A DNA stretch of 64,000 nucleotides from Portunus trituberculatus (Eukaryota > Arthropoda > Malacostraca > Decapoda > Portunidae). Position numbers and translations under genes: made by a program. Each line of letters begins with the position of its first letter. Position 1 is the stretch's first letter. The DNA is taken from positions 36,406,050 to 36,470,049 of the forward strand of contig NC_059301.1 in NCBI RefSeq assembly GCF_017591435.1. The letters run 5' to 3'. Below, one piece after another: positions 34,821 through 45,426 of the stretch. The notes below the pieces were generated by a model. That model was not told where the DNA came from and did no database searches. It saw only the letters and a list, made by a program, of their open reading frames with translations.

Positions 34821-35580
34821 GTCTCCAAGCCCTACTCAGCAAGGCCTCAGCTGCTACCTGAGACTTTAATTTCAATTTTAATGGTCTATTCTTGCCTTCC
34901 TCAAAAGCTCCTAATCTCACACTTTCTTCTACCTCAGCATATAGGCCCTCTTCCTCTACTGAGATCTTATTCAGTAAAGACTTAATCCTGTCATTTTCCT
35001 TATCCCTCCTGTCCTGCCAATTCCTGTTAGTTTCCTCCCGCAATCCTGTTATGATCACGCATTTTTTCTTTTCAGCAATATCTCTCACCACATACTCATT
35101 TTCCTTTCGTGCCTTTACCATTTCACTCTGCGTAATCACTTTATTTTCCTCTTCCTGCTTTTTCACTATCTCCCTAAAGGACCTTTGTACCTCCTGATGT
35201 TCATGGTTCACTTCTTTCATCCTGGCATCAATTAGATTAAGGCATTCCTCCTTGCTCAAGTCCCCTTCGGATATTTTCATCTCCATTTCTAGGAGTTTAG
35301 CCTTCATCTCTTCACATTGTTTCCTTAGTTGTTGGTTTTCTTTCTCCATTTCTACTTTTTCCCTCAATAGCTCTTTGTTCTCTATCGTTAACAAATAGAT
35401 CTCTTTTTTGAAGGAATCGTTCTCCGCTATGACTCTATCCAGTTTTTCTTCTATGGATAAAATGTTTAGGAACTTACTTTCTAATGCCTGAATTCTTGCA
35501 TCCATGTCTAATTTCTCCAGTCTTCTTGGAGTAGTTACGAAACCTTCAGAGTCCCGGGCTTGTCTAGGCGTAGACGCCAT
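34821..35580 (-). pseudogene. LINE C ORF1, N-terminal part: coiled coil and RRM-like region
   Basis: The ATG at 35580 opens MASTPRQARDSEGFVTTPRR. A long coiled coil (about residues 20-150) follows, then IAEKKKCVIITGLREETNR and RLGAFEEGKNRPLKLKLKSQ, which look like strands of an RRM-like fold, and ALLSRAWRL. The frame is open from 35580 to the TTAA, where the inserted transposon breaks it. Confidence 0.75.
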
Positions 35581-35803
35581 GATTGTTATCGTCAGCTGAT
35601 TACGGCTAAAACAATCACTGCCCACACTCTCCGCTCAGGGACCACTCTCCATATCCCGCTTGAAAATGGCCCACTTTCTACACTATGCGACAGTAGGACA
35701 TTAATAGGACATTAACACAGAGATACCCGGGCCCTGTAACACCATAGGTAGTTTCTCTTCTTCCTGTCCACAGCCGGAGACGAGCTGTCCTCTCGAAAAA
35801 AAA

Positions 35804-36150
35804 AAAGTCACAGTAAAATCACCATTATTTATTGAAAATCTTGTTAAACTCTTGTGATGTTTTGGGGACAAACATAATCCCATCCTCACACACTGAAACA
35901 TGTGCAAAGAGAGTGAGTGAGAGAACCTATATGCCCTCCAAAAATCCAGGAACAAAGAGGTCCTGGACAGCAAAAACACCTCTGATATACCCTAGTTACA
36001 TAGAGATGTTTTTACTGTCCAGGACCTCTTTGTCCCCTCACTCTCTCTGCACGTGTTTCAGTGTGTGAGGATGGGATTATGTTTGTCCCAAAACGTCACA
36101 AGAATTCAATAAGATTTTAAATAGAAAATGGTGATTTTACTGTGACTTTT
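35804..36150. repeat. Fold-back element with arms of about 155-175 bp
   Basis: The left arm (35804-about 35980) and right arm (about 35998-36150) are inverted complements. Shared blocks: AGTCACAGTAAAATCACCAT, ACAAACATAATCCCATCCTC, CACACACTGAAACA and CAAAGAGGTCCTGGACAG. The left arm carries about 35 extra bases. The loop is about 20 bases. No ORF. Confidence 0.88.
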
Positions 36151-36201
36151 CTTCATTTTCTACATTTTACCCTTTGGTGGATCTACAGTCACCCAAGAAT
36201 A

Positions 36202-36205
<4 letters not shown>

Positions 36206-36278
<73 letters not shown>
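36206..36278. repeat. (TA)n microsatellite
   Basis: Pure TA tract. Confidence 0.95.
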
Positions 36279-36281
<3 letters not shown>

Positions 36282-36720
36282 CAAAACACTCTCAGCGGAG
36301 AAGGAGCAGTCATCCATGCTCCAAAAGAAAAGGCAACTTGTTAAGTTGTGAGGATTGTAAAGCGATGTGAATTACCGCCCTCTTTTAACAACAAAAGGCT
36401 AAACCATACATCAATGTCACTTTATACACACTCTAGTTAAACAATAGGCTTTATTATCTCCCAGATGACGGAGCAAGCACCCTGAGGTGACAATAAGGAC
36501 TACTGCTCAGCTTACTAAACATCCTCTGGGCCCAGGCTGACTGTTGGGCCAATAGGCAAGATCTTTTCTCCCATGTTGGTGAGCAAATATTCTCTTGCAG
36601 TGAGATATACACACATATCTTTTCCAGTAGCTTCTACTGCTCAAACCCTCCCTGTAACTAATTTCTTCTCATCTTTTTCCTCTTCATACTCTTTCCTCTG
36701 CTATCATGACAACTTCTCCA
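36279..36720. other. Intron sequence, nothing recognised
   Basis: No similarity seen in any frame. Confidence 0.5.
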
Positions 36721-37820
36721 CCCACTCACACTTCTATTTCTCTTACCAATCCACACTCTACTCCTTCTGTACTTCCTTTTCCTACTACAAAAGAGTCACC
36801 CTGCAACAATACTCTGGCATTTTTACCTAACACAACATGCCAGTCAGGGATTGTAACTGTCTGACTTCTCACAGACATGGCACTGCCAGGCCCTTTCTGA
36901 CCCACAACTATATTCATGTTCCCTCTGGCCCACTCATGGCTCCTTGAAGCCAACATCTCAACTTGCCAGCACAATTTAGCTTGGGGCCTTGTTGACTTCA
37001 CTCAAAACAGCTATTACCTCCAGGCTTTACCCAACCCTCTGCTTCCTTTTTGCTCCTCACCTTAGTTAAAAGTCAGACAGCACATCCCTGAGACTTTTAT
37101 GGAGCACACTTTAGCTAAAGTAACAATCACAACACTCTCCATGACTGAGTCTGGACCTGGCAGACAAGCAGCCTGTTCCTATTCTCTGATACACTTGCAG
37201 TGGGGAAACTCCCATCCCACCAGCAGAGTCAGGAGTCTCCCTGCCCTCAGTAGTGACCCCTAACTCTTCAGACACAACTGGGTGGGATGTGGACTGAAGA
37301 CCAGCACCCACAGCATCTCCCCCAAGTGACAACTGCATCTGAATGCCACCTCTTAGAAGCTCTGTAGGCTGAGGCAAACAAACACACAAACTCTCACCAC
37401 TCAACTTTCCAACCTCACCCTTAACAACACTCAGCACCTTCAGGTGCATTCTGTGGTGGCTCTGCTATTCTGCAGTCAGCCCTAGCACTCTGATGTACTC
37501 CCAAGTCTTTCTCTGACTCACACAACCTCTCAACATCCATGGGGACACTCTACTCCCACAGCAGTAACTCCACAACTTGTGCACTCCTCTCATGGTGGCC
37601 CTGTCTTATTGCCATTAACCTCAGGAGCCAAATATCTTATAGACATCCCATGTCTGTGTGCTCCCCTTACCATGAAGTGAGTAACATCACTGACAACACC
37701 ATTCACACCCTTAGCAGCTTCCTAATCTGGGTGCTGCACCCAAACTCTTCCATCTGCCAGGATATTTCCCAGCATCATATCAACTCCTGACACTGGCAGA
37801 TCATCTGCTACTGCTATTCA
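36720..37820 (-). pseudogene. Decayed Ty3/gypsy-like gag-pro fragment
   Basis: At about 37745-37815 the minus strand reads DLPVSGVDMMLGNILADGRV, similar in layout to the protease-linked block LPVPGVHLVLGNDLAG of the element at 62.8-62.9 kb. Neighbouring frames carry many stops. The element and its boundaries cannot be defined; no LTRs were seen. Confidence 0.4.
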
Positions 37821-39181
37821 TCGCCTCTGCGGTCACTAGTGGGCATTCAATCCTTATACAATAACAATTTTGAGAATAAATAAATAAACTATCAACTGGT
37901 GCTTGACACAGTGGGTACATGACAACCAAAAGCCATAGAGAGATTGTTGAAGATGTACTGCATGATGGTAATATGATGATGGTCAGCTTCTGGATGGCTG
38001 AGAGATTTTTATCTTTGAATCAGACTCTAATATATTTAATGATAGACAATTTTGTGAATTACAGATTACTGTAAAATCATCAAAGGAAATTTGTAAAGAA
38101 AAAAGTATGCATATAAGAAAAACATCACAAGGGAAGATACAAAAAACTACAAAAATTCAACAATGATGCAAAAAATGGCATCTCAAAAAATGCATTCAGA
38201 ATAGTAGTGACATAAGCACCAAAATTAAAAATGGAGAAAAACGCAGTTAAAGTTTTGCAACATTTAGAACGCAATAACTTTATTACTGAAATGATCTAGA
38301 AAACTCTAGTTTTTTGTGAAATGAAGCTCTATAACAAGGCTTTGCAACTATTGTAAGCAAAATGTAATTACTTTCTGAAATTGCTCATGAACTGCATTTT
38401 TCCGGGGTGGGGGTACCTGTATTTTTCGAAACAAAAAAATCAATAGACCTAATAATACAAATATTAATAATAAACAACCTCCACCATTAAAAATTATAAA
38501 AAAAATAAGTTACTGTGTAAAGCTGGTAGAGATACATTGGTGTAAAATTCACTGTCCAGTCACTTTAATGTGATGCCAATATGGTTGATTAATGCCTTTA
38601 CTACTACAGGAATTTCACCCTTATTGCCATAATACTTCTGACGGCACAAATGTGAGCCAAACACAATAGGAAATAGTGCTATACCACAGCTTCTTGAGAC
38701 ATGCCAGGGTGAAAATGCAGGCCTCCCATTGCCTGCCCGAGTACATACGTCATTACTGAGTGAGCATGAAATTTTTTTTTTTATTTATTCATTTTTTGTC
38801 GATGGCTGCACGGCTATGCGTACCCCTCCAAAAAAATAGGAATTTCGACCATGTTGCAGGCTGGATTTTGACTTGGACGTTGCAGATTCATAAAGCTGAA
38901 GGCGAGATGAAGAAAATGCCATACAAACCTCAAAATCGGCTGAGGTGGCGCTTATGTCACTACTATTCTGAACACCTCATATAAACCGTATGCTGCATTG
39001 TTTCTGGATTGTGCTTTTTCTCAGGTGTCATTATTTATTTTGGAAATAGTAATTTATATGAAAACTTTCTTTCTGTATTATTCATACAATACAATGTCAG
39101 TACGTACATATGAAATAGCTTTAACAAAACAGCAATAACTACTATTATAATGTTAAGTCAAATTTTGACATGCAATATTAC
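37821..39181. other. ERCC6 intron; no gene recognised
   Basis: AT-rich, with a moderately GC-balanced stretch at 38520-38960 that looks like an unclassified repeat. No coding family recognised. Confidence 0.5.
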
Positions 39182-39311
39182 CTGATAATCTGTTCTTCAG
39201 TGCCAGCATCTTGTTTTCTGCACTCTTACTTTCCATTTTGACATCTTTGATTTCCCTTTTGAGGATTTGAAGCTTCTGTTTGCGAGCATGTGTTGCAACT
39301 GCTTTATCAAC
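39182..39311 (-). CDS. ERCC6: ERCC6 (CSB) N-terminal coding exon
   Basis: 130 bases. Acceptor CTCTCAG before 39311 (phase 0), donor GTAATA after 39182 (phase 1). It encodes VDKAVATHARKQKLQIL, a charged helix, and ends KNRLSG, the last glycine completed by exon 24631-24776. Every phase agrees with its neighbours, which supports the exon despite weak family conservation. Confidence 0.8.
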
Positions 39312-39819
39312 CTGAGAGGGGAAAAATATCACAGTAAAATAAATGAGTCTCTTTCAGCTCATAAAAAAAAAAAAAAAAAACAAAGATAACAATACAAAGT
39401 AAATTAAGAGACATCATGGGATGGACTGAAGGAACTCAAGATTGCTATTTGAAGTGAACACACTGAGTATCACTGAATGAGACATGAATCAAGTTTCCAA
39501 ATTCAAGAGATGAAGCAGGGATACATAATTTACTGAAGAAAAACAAGTGCATATAAGTTGGAATCATACATCCTATACCAAATATAAGATACTATTATAC
39601 TGCATGGAATGTCAACATTTCAAATTCTGTGGGTTAAGAAAGTAATCTTTAGGACATAATTTATATTGCCAGAGAAAATTCAGGAAAAAAAAAAAAAAAA
39701 AAAAATGCTACACGTGAAGAGATCTATCAGAAATCAAGAAAATTAAGCACATAATTTTAAGATTAAATTTAGTAACTGCAAGAAATAATTATAGAGCATT
39801 ATAATGGCTTTTCACTCAC
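39312..39819. other. ERCC6 intron
   Basis: 508 bases with consensus borders, A runs at about 39361-39380 and 39685-39705; nothing else seen. Confidence 0.8.
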
Positions 39820-40217
39820 AGCTGCTTCAACATGGCGCTCCAACGACACCTGGTCCACCACATCAATGCCCAACTCCCGAAGCTCATCCTCCTGGGCTTG
39901 AAGGTCCCATGAGGCTTGGTCAATAGAACTGTCTTGAGGTGAGGTTCTATTGCTACCAGTGATATTATATCCTTGACTCGGTTCGTCATCCCCAAAGAAG
40001 CCTGCATGTACTGGATTATTCTTGTCTTCCCTTTGATTATCAACTTCATTTGTAGACGTCTCTTCATGTTTTACATCATCATTCAAGAAAGCTACAGCCT
40101 CATCTTTCACATGTATATTATTGTCTTCTAAAAGACTTTCAGCAAAGTCTGCTGTATTGTTTCTTGGTTTCAAGAACAGGGTTGTTGTTGAATACTCCAT
40201 GTTTTGTGTAGTCATAC
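39820..40217 (-). CDS. ERCC6: ERCC6 (CSB) first coding exon
   Basis: The acceptor TTTACAG precedes 40217. The ATG at 40215-40213 is the first in frame after it and opens MTTQNMEYSTTTLFLKPRN. It is chosen because sequence upstream is a pyrimidine tract, so a non-coding first exon is implied further right. 132 codons to the donor GTGAGT (39819). The last third (QAEEDELRELGIDVVDQVSL-like block, QVSLERHVEAAV) corresponds to the short leucine-rich motif region near the ERCC6 N-terminus; the rest is acidic and low in conservation. Confidence 0.85.
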
Positions 40218-40770
40218 CTGTAAAAGAAAAATAAATATTACTACAAGTATTCTTGGTAATATAATCCAGAGTAAGAAACATAAATGATATTGACTAGACA
40301 ACTATGTAAAAATTGGCAAAGATTAATATGTAGTCTAAATTGGTACAGTGGAATTCATTAGAAGCATTACTGAAATCATGCAATCACAACTGTGAACTCT
40401 GTATTTGTGATTATTCTATACAATGTGACTGCAGCTATACAATTATAATAAGTATAATTACATGTCTGAGCATTTTTAAAATAATGATTACAGCTCAATG
40501 AAGATTGTAAGTATACAACCATAATTGTGACAGCAACAAGAGAATTAAGCAATCCTCTGATGAGATATTCTCCTCAGCAACAGCTGCATGATACATCAAC
40601 ACTGCCAAGCACACTGATGAATCACATTTCATGAAAAAGCTTCATATATCAAAAACAATTATGCAAATAAAAGAATATATCTATACCATTTACTATTCAA
40701 AAAATTTTCATTATTTTTGTTATCATTCTGATATTCATAATAATGAATTTTCATTTTTTTTTAAATAAAA
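40218..40770. other. Upstream of ERCC6 coding start; AT-rich, nothing recognised
   Basis: No promoter elements could be supported; the non-coding first exon was not located. Confidence 0.5.
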
Positions 40771-40915
40771 GACAAACAAGATTATCTTGTTCAAAATCAT
40801 GCTTCACCCAAACTATTATACTGCATTCCAGTGGCATATTAGCATTTATCTGATGGGAGATTCTGCTTCAGAAGTGAATTTGTCCTCTTGTTTTCAAAAG
40901 TAAACAAAATCATGG
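40771..40915. repeat. Left arm of the inverted repeat surrounding the DIRS element
   Basis: 145 bases that are the inverted complement of 47914-48058 with about four mismatches by eye. They lie outside the DIRS termini, separated from them only by (TA)n. Confidence 0.92.
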
Positions 40916-40928
40916 TATATATATATAT

Positions 40929-41107
40929 CTAATTTTTAATGCTAAAATTAATTTCTTCACTTACCTGTTTTTCATACAAAATATAGCAGTTCCACTGCTC
41001 CACATACCTTTTCGCCGAGAAACCACCCGCTTTAGCGCTACGCCTGGCAGCGCGGTGCTCATTGCTGCCGCCAGCACACTGCGTGGACAACCAGTCAGTT
41101 ATTTCTC
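40929..41107. repeat. DIRS left inverted terminal repeat
   Basis: Starts CTAATTTTTAATGC. Its inner about 140 bases are inverted at 47695-47842 with few mismatches; its outer about 30 bases are specific to this end. Confidence 0.9.
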
Positions 41108-41149
41108 AAGGGAGAGAACCTGACTGGGGGAAAAAGGGAGGGCAGTGAA

Positions 41150-41246
41150 GTTTTGTATCAAAAACAGGTAAGTGAAGAAACTAATTTTAGCATTAAAAAT
41201 TAGATTTCTGTCACAGACACCTGTTTTTCATACAAAATATAGCAGA
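41150..41246. repeat. DIRS internal complementary region (ICR)
   Basis: The first half is the complement of the left terminus (GGTAAGTGAAGAAACTAATT...AATTAG). The second half is the complement of the right terminus (TTCTGTCACAGACACCTG). They meet at TTAGATTTCTG, a model of the joined circle ends. Confidence 0.88.
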
Positions 41247-41529
41247 CTCCAACACTGAAGGAGGCGGGAGTAAGAAGAACGTGCCAGGCGTAGAGGATGA
41301 AAACAAACTGTCCATATGTAGACACTAACCTCTTGGCTGAGGCCGGGCAGCATAGGGGTGCCAGCGGGCTCGGCTAAGGGTTTGGGAGGTCCTCCTAACC
41401 CATGTGTCTAAAAGGGAACCCCGGCTACTGACCCAATCAACTAAGACGAGCAGTGTAAGGGAGCACTGGGGTGTTCACCTGAGGGAGCCGAAGAATTACC
41501 CGAGAGCAAGGAGGACCTTGTGGTAGTTG

Positions 41530-42344
41530 TCAGCCCACAATGTGACCGGCTGCAACAACTGGACCCAGGGAAAAAACGTCGCCTTCCTTCCGCACTATAT
41601 CGCGGAGATAATGGTCGGCAAAGACCGAGTGAGTCCTCCAGCGTGCTGCCTTCAGGATGGTCGGAACCGAGCAGTTTTCCCAGAGGAGAATGGAGGCAGC
41701 AATGCCACGGATGTCATGGGCATGGGCATTGACCTCGAGGCAGACAGAGTCAGAAATAGCCTCATGGGCAGACTTGACGGTATCCCTGAGGAAGTATGAG
41801 ATGGCCGCTTTCGACATAGGTCGAGAAGGGCGTTTAACTGCAACAAACAGATTCCTGGGCCTTGTCTCTGAAGCAGTCCGTTGTAAGTAGTGGCAGAGAG
41901 CCCGAACAGGGCACAAAAAGCACTCCTCATCCATGGAACCAAGAATGGAAGTAAGGTTCTTAATACGGAATTCCCGGGGCATGCTGTGAACTCCCGTATC
42001 CGTCTTAGCAATGAACTCAGGGAGATAGCAGACCATAAGATCCTGTCCTTGCCAGCTAGTCTGGGAGGAGAGGGCCTGGATCTCCCCTACCCTCTGCGCT
42101 GTAGCTAATGCCAGGAGAAAAAGTCTTCCTGGTCAGGTCCCTGGAGGACGAGAGCCGAAGGGGCTCGAAGGGGGCCTTGGACAGGTAGCGAAGAACTACA
42201 TCCAGGTTCCAGGAAGGACTAAGATTCCTAGTAGGTCTGCGGGGTTGAGAAGAGCATGCCTTGACAATAGCACTCAACACCCCGTCATTGTTGAGGTCCA
42301 CGCCCCTGATTGCAAAGACTCCATTCAGCATGGCCTTATAACCC
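41530..42344 (-). pseudogene. DIRS tyrosine recombinase, catalytic part
   Basis: The DIRS integration enzyme. From 42344 down: KGYKAMLNGVFAIRG, RNLSPSWNLDVVLRYLSKAPF, a frame change near 42060, then REFRIKNLTSILGSMDEECF, CPVRALCHYLQRT, HAHDIRGIAASILLW (HxxR catalytic signature) and KAARWRTHSVFADHYLRD with the catalytic Tyr. The layout matches lambda-integrase-type recombinases of DIRS elements. Confidence 0.85.
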
Positions 42345-42348
42345 TTAA

Positions 42349-43166
42349 CCCGTACAGCGTCAGCAGACCTGAGACTTTGTGATTTCGCCAGTGCTGGCCA
42401 CATCATGGACTTTTTTTATTTTGCTAAACCAGTCTTAAATGATGTGAAACAAATGAAAATGACAGTCATTCCTCCCAGAACTGACTGGATGTGGTATCAA
42501 TTGTTGCGAGATGTTTTGTGCTAAGGTTAGCGACTTAGCAAAGCCTTATGTGACTAGTTTATTCACTTCCTCGTTTCTTACCAGTCGATCCCCAAGATGG
42601 ACACATGCATAATATCGTTCCTGAGTTGAAAGAAAAACAATATGTCATGTTTTGCTGTTTGGGAGTGTTTGTGGCTAAAAATAGACACGAGATATCGCGA
42701 GGGAGTGTTGCCTTTCACGGTGCAAATATTTTCCGAGTAATATGTACTTGTTTTTCCTTATAACAAAGCGATTGGAAAATTCTTATTTATGTCATACAAA
42801 ATTTTCACTACCACAATATAACAGTTACCAAAAACATCTGAAAACGTAAGAGTAAGTAATGGAAATTACGCTGCGTTCATATTAGCGGAGTTGAGGCGTC
42901 AGTTTCCCGCTACACCGAGCTGAAGGCAGCAGAAACTGCTAAAGTTCAGATATGTAATAAATAAATACAGGAAGCATTCATGTTAGTAGGGACGAGGAGG
43001 CAGCATGAGCAATGTCTACAGTGCATGATGGCAGTATAATGGTAGGTTTTGAGGACGCAATACTTCCGAAAACACGAGGAAGCTCGCCGACGTATCTCAT
43101 ACGTCTCTGACGCCCGGTTCGTTCAGAGTAGCCGACGTATCTCGTACGTCTCTGACGCTGTACGGG
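42349..43166. mobile_element. TTAA-flanked non-autonomous transposon inside the DIRS recombinase gene
   Basis: TTAA at 42345-42348 and 43167-43170. Perfect 15-bp TIRs CCCGTACAGCGTCAG. At the right end two tandem copies of a CCGACGTATCTCRTACGTCT unit. No transposase ORF. Consistent with a piggyBac-type MITE. Confidence 0.9.
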
Positions 43167-43170
43167 TTAA

Positions 43171-43525
43171 TGGCAGAGGTAGAAAGATTGAAATCCTGGC
43201 ACAGGTGAACGAGAAAATCTGCTACCTTTTGGACCGTGGGATTGGAGACAGTGTGGCCGTGATCTTTGCACCACTTTCTGTACACCTTCCACTTGTGCTG
43301 ATAGTTGGAAGCAGAGGAAGGCCTCTTGTCGTGAGATAAGAATTGGGCCACCTTAGAGGAGAAACCCCTGTGCCTCAGAAAGCGCTGGATAGTTTCCACC
43401 CTGTCAGCTGAAGTCCGGGGAGACCGGTGTGGAACTTGTGGATGTGTGGCTGTCTCAATAGATCTTTGCAAAGAGGGAGGCGGTGGGGAGGCTCCACCAA
43501 CGCTGCCAACAGATCTGGAAACCAT
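43171..43525 (-). pseudogene. DIRS tyrosine recombinase, N-terminal part
   Basis: Reads LRHRGFSSKVAQFLSHDKRP, SASNYQHKWKVYRKWCKDHG, VQKVADFLVHLCQDFNLSTS: the SAM-like core-binding domain of DIRS recombinases. It stops at the TTAA insertion and resumes at 42344 in the same frame. Confidence 0.82.
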
Positions 43526-43547
43526 TCCTTCTGAGGCCAGTAAGGGG

Positions 43548-44446
43548 CTATGAGGATGAGACGGGTGCTCCGGGAAGCCCGGAGCTTGTTGAGAACTCTC
43601 CTGATGAGGGGGAAGGGTGGAAAGGCGTACAGATCCTAGTTGTCCAAATTGTAGAGGAAGGCGTCTGTGGCAATGGCCGCCGGATCCTGAAAGGGGGACA
43701 CAAAGTTCGGAATCCGGTAATTGAGACGAGTGGTGAACAGGTCAACTGTTGGGTAGCCCCAGACCTGCCACAGCAGGTGACAAACATGCATATGTAAGGT
43801 CCACTCTGTGGACAGGGATTGGTGTCAGAGGCTGAGGCCACCACATTGACTGAGCCCCTCACAAACTGGGGCAAGATCGACACTGCATGCGCTTCTGCCC
43901 AGTCAAGGACCTGGCGTGCCTCGAAGTTGAGTACCCCCATCCCTGCGCAGGTAAGCGAGGGCCGTGGTGTTGTCCGAGAAGACAGCGACAACTGAGCCCC
44001 TCACCACCTCCGTGAAGTGCTGGAGGCCGAGGCGGATCGCATGGAGTTCTAAAACATTCACGTGGAGCGTCTGTTCCTGGATGTTCCACAGGCCACTCAC
44101 AGAAGCCTGGAGGAGTGATGCACCCCAGCCGATTGTAGAGGCATCTGTGTAGAGAAGGTGGTCCGGAATGGCAACCTGAAGAAGCTGACCCTGCCCCAAG
44201 TTCTCGTCCTTCAGCCACCATTCCAGGTCCTGACGTGAAGCACTGTCCCAGCTGACCGGATGGTCGTCTAGCATCGACCACCTGTCCCATTGCTGGTTCA
44301 GTTGGATCTGTAGGAGACGTGTCCGCCTCCTGGATCCCAGCACTAGATGTATGAGGGAAGACATGTGCCCCAGAAGTCTCAACCAGTGCTCCGCTGGGGA
44401 GGATGGGCAACTGAGGAAGGAGCGGAGTAAATCCTGGAGGCCTCAA
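43548..44446 (-). pseudogene. DIRS RNase H domain
   Basis: At 43903-44382: DHLLYTDASTIGWGASL (first Asp), LHVNVLELHAIRLGLQHF (Glu), VVAVFSDNTTALAYLRRDGG (second Asp), the D-E-D catalytic set of RNase H. The flanking frames at 43548-43991 and 43859-44446 carry the rest after indels. Confidence 0.82.
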
Positions 44447-44575
44447 ATCCTCCCCTGGGTTGGGAAAACCCTAAAAAGAGGGGAGCGAATCACCATCCCG
44501 AGGAAGGTCTTCTCCTGTGCAGGGGTCAAGGATGACTTCTCCCAATTTACTCGGATGCCCAGGTCCGAGCAGAGC

Positions 44576-45426
44576 CTAAGCAGACAAGCTGTGGCGTGTC
44601 AAGCTTCTACCGCTGAAGAGGCCAGTACCAACCAGTCGTCGAGGTAGCGAAGGATGTGGAAGCCCCGACGATGGAACTCCACCGAGACAGGAGCCATCAG
44701 ACGAATGAAAACCTGCTGAGCAGTGGAGAGACTGAAGCAGAGGACTCGAAACTGAAAGTGGTACCCCTCCCACACAAAGCGCAGGAACTGACGGCTGTGG
44801 TGATGAATGGGCACCTGAAGATATGTGTCCTGAAGGTCCAGTGACACCATCCAGTCGTCCTGTCGGATGGCCAACATTACCATCCGGACAGTCTCCATCT
44901 TGAATTTGGTGGTGACGACATACGTGTTGAGGAGGGAGAGGTCGATGATGGGGCGGAACCCGCCTGTGGCCTTTGGAACGACAAACACATGGCTGTAGAA
45001 ACCTGGGGAGGGAGGCGCTTCCTCTATAGCCCCTTTTGTCCAGAGACACTGGAGCTCCATCGCAAGGGCGAGACTCTTGGGCGACCCTGGGGCATAACCC
45101 CTGCGATCCTCGAAGAGAGTGGTCAGAGGTGGGGGGGAAGAGAAGGGGATCTGGTAGCCTTCTTGCAGAATGCTGAGGACCCACTCCTCTGCCCCAATCT
45201 TGAGCCAACCTTCCCAGCAAAGGGCCAGACAGCCCCCCACCACCCAATGGTGAGAAAGACTGTCATTTCCAAAAGGGCTTACCCCTCCGTCCTCCTGACT
45301 GCCCACTAGGGCGGGCAGAGAGTGGTCCGGAAGATCCACCCCGAGGATTCCCAGGACAAGGGCGAACTCCGGGGAGGAGCAGCCGGAAGCCTTGAGGCTG
45401 AGGGGGCAGGAAGATGAGAACCGCAC
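44576..45426 (-). pseudogene. DIRS reverse transcriptase domain
   Basis: One frame at 44599-45426 reads CLWTKGAIEEAPPSPGFYSH, VFVVPKATGGFRPIIDLSLL (fingers), DDWMVSLDLQDTYLQVPIH (first catalytic Asp region) and LRYLDDWLVLASS (YLDD active site). YLDDWL is typical of DIRS RT. The reading frame is open for 275 codons. Confidence 0.88.

Noticed and set aside
41520..42108. Plus-strand ORFs opposite the DIRS recombinase
   Set aside because: Shadow frames; the minus strand carries the HxxR...Y recombinase signature.
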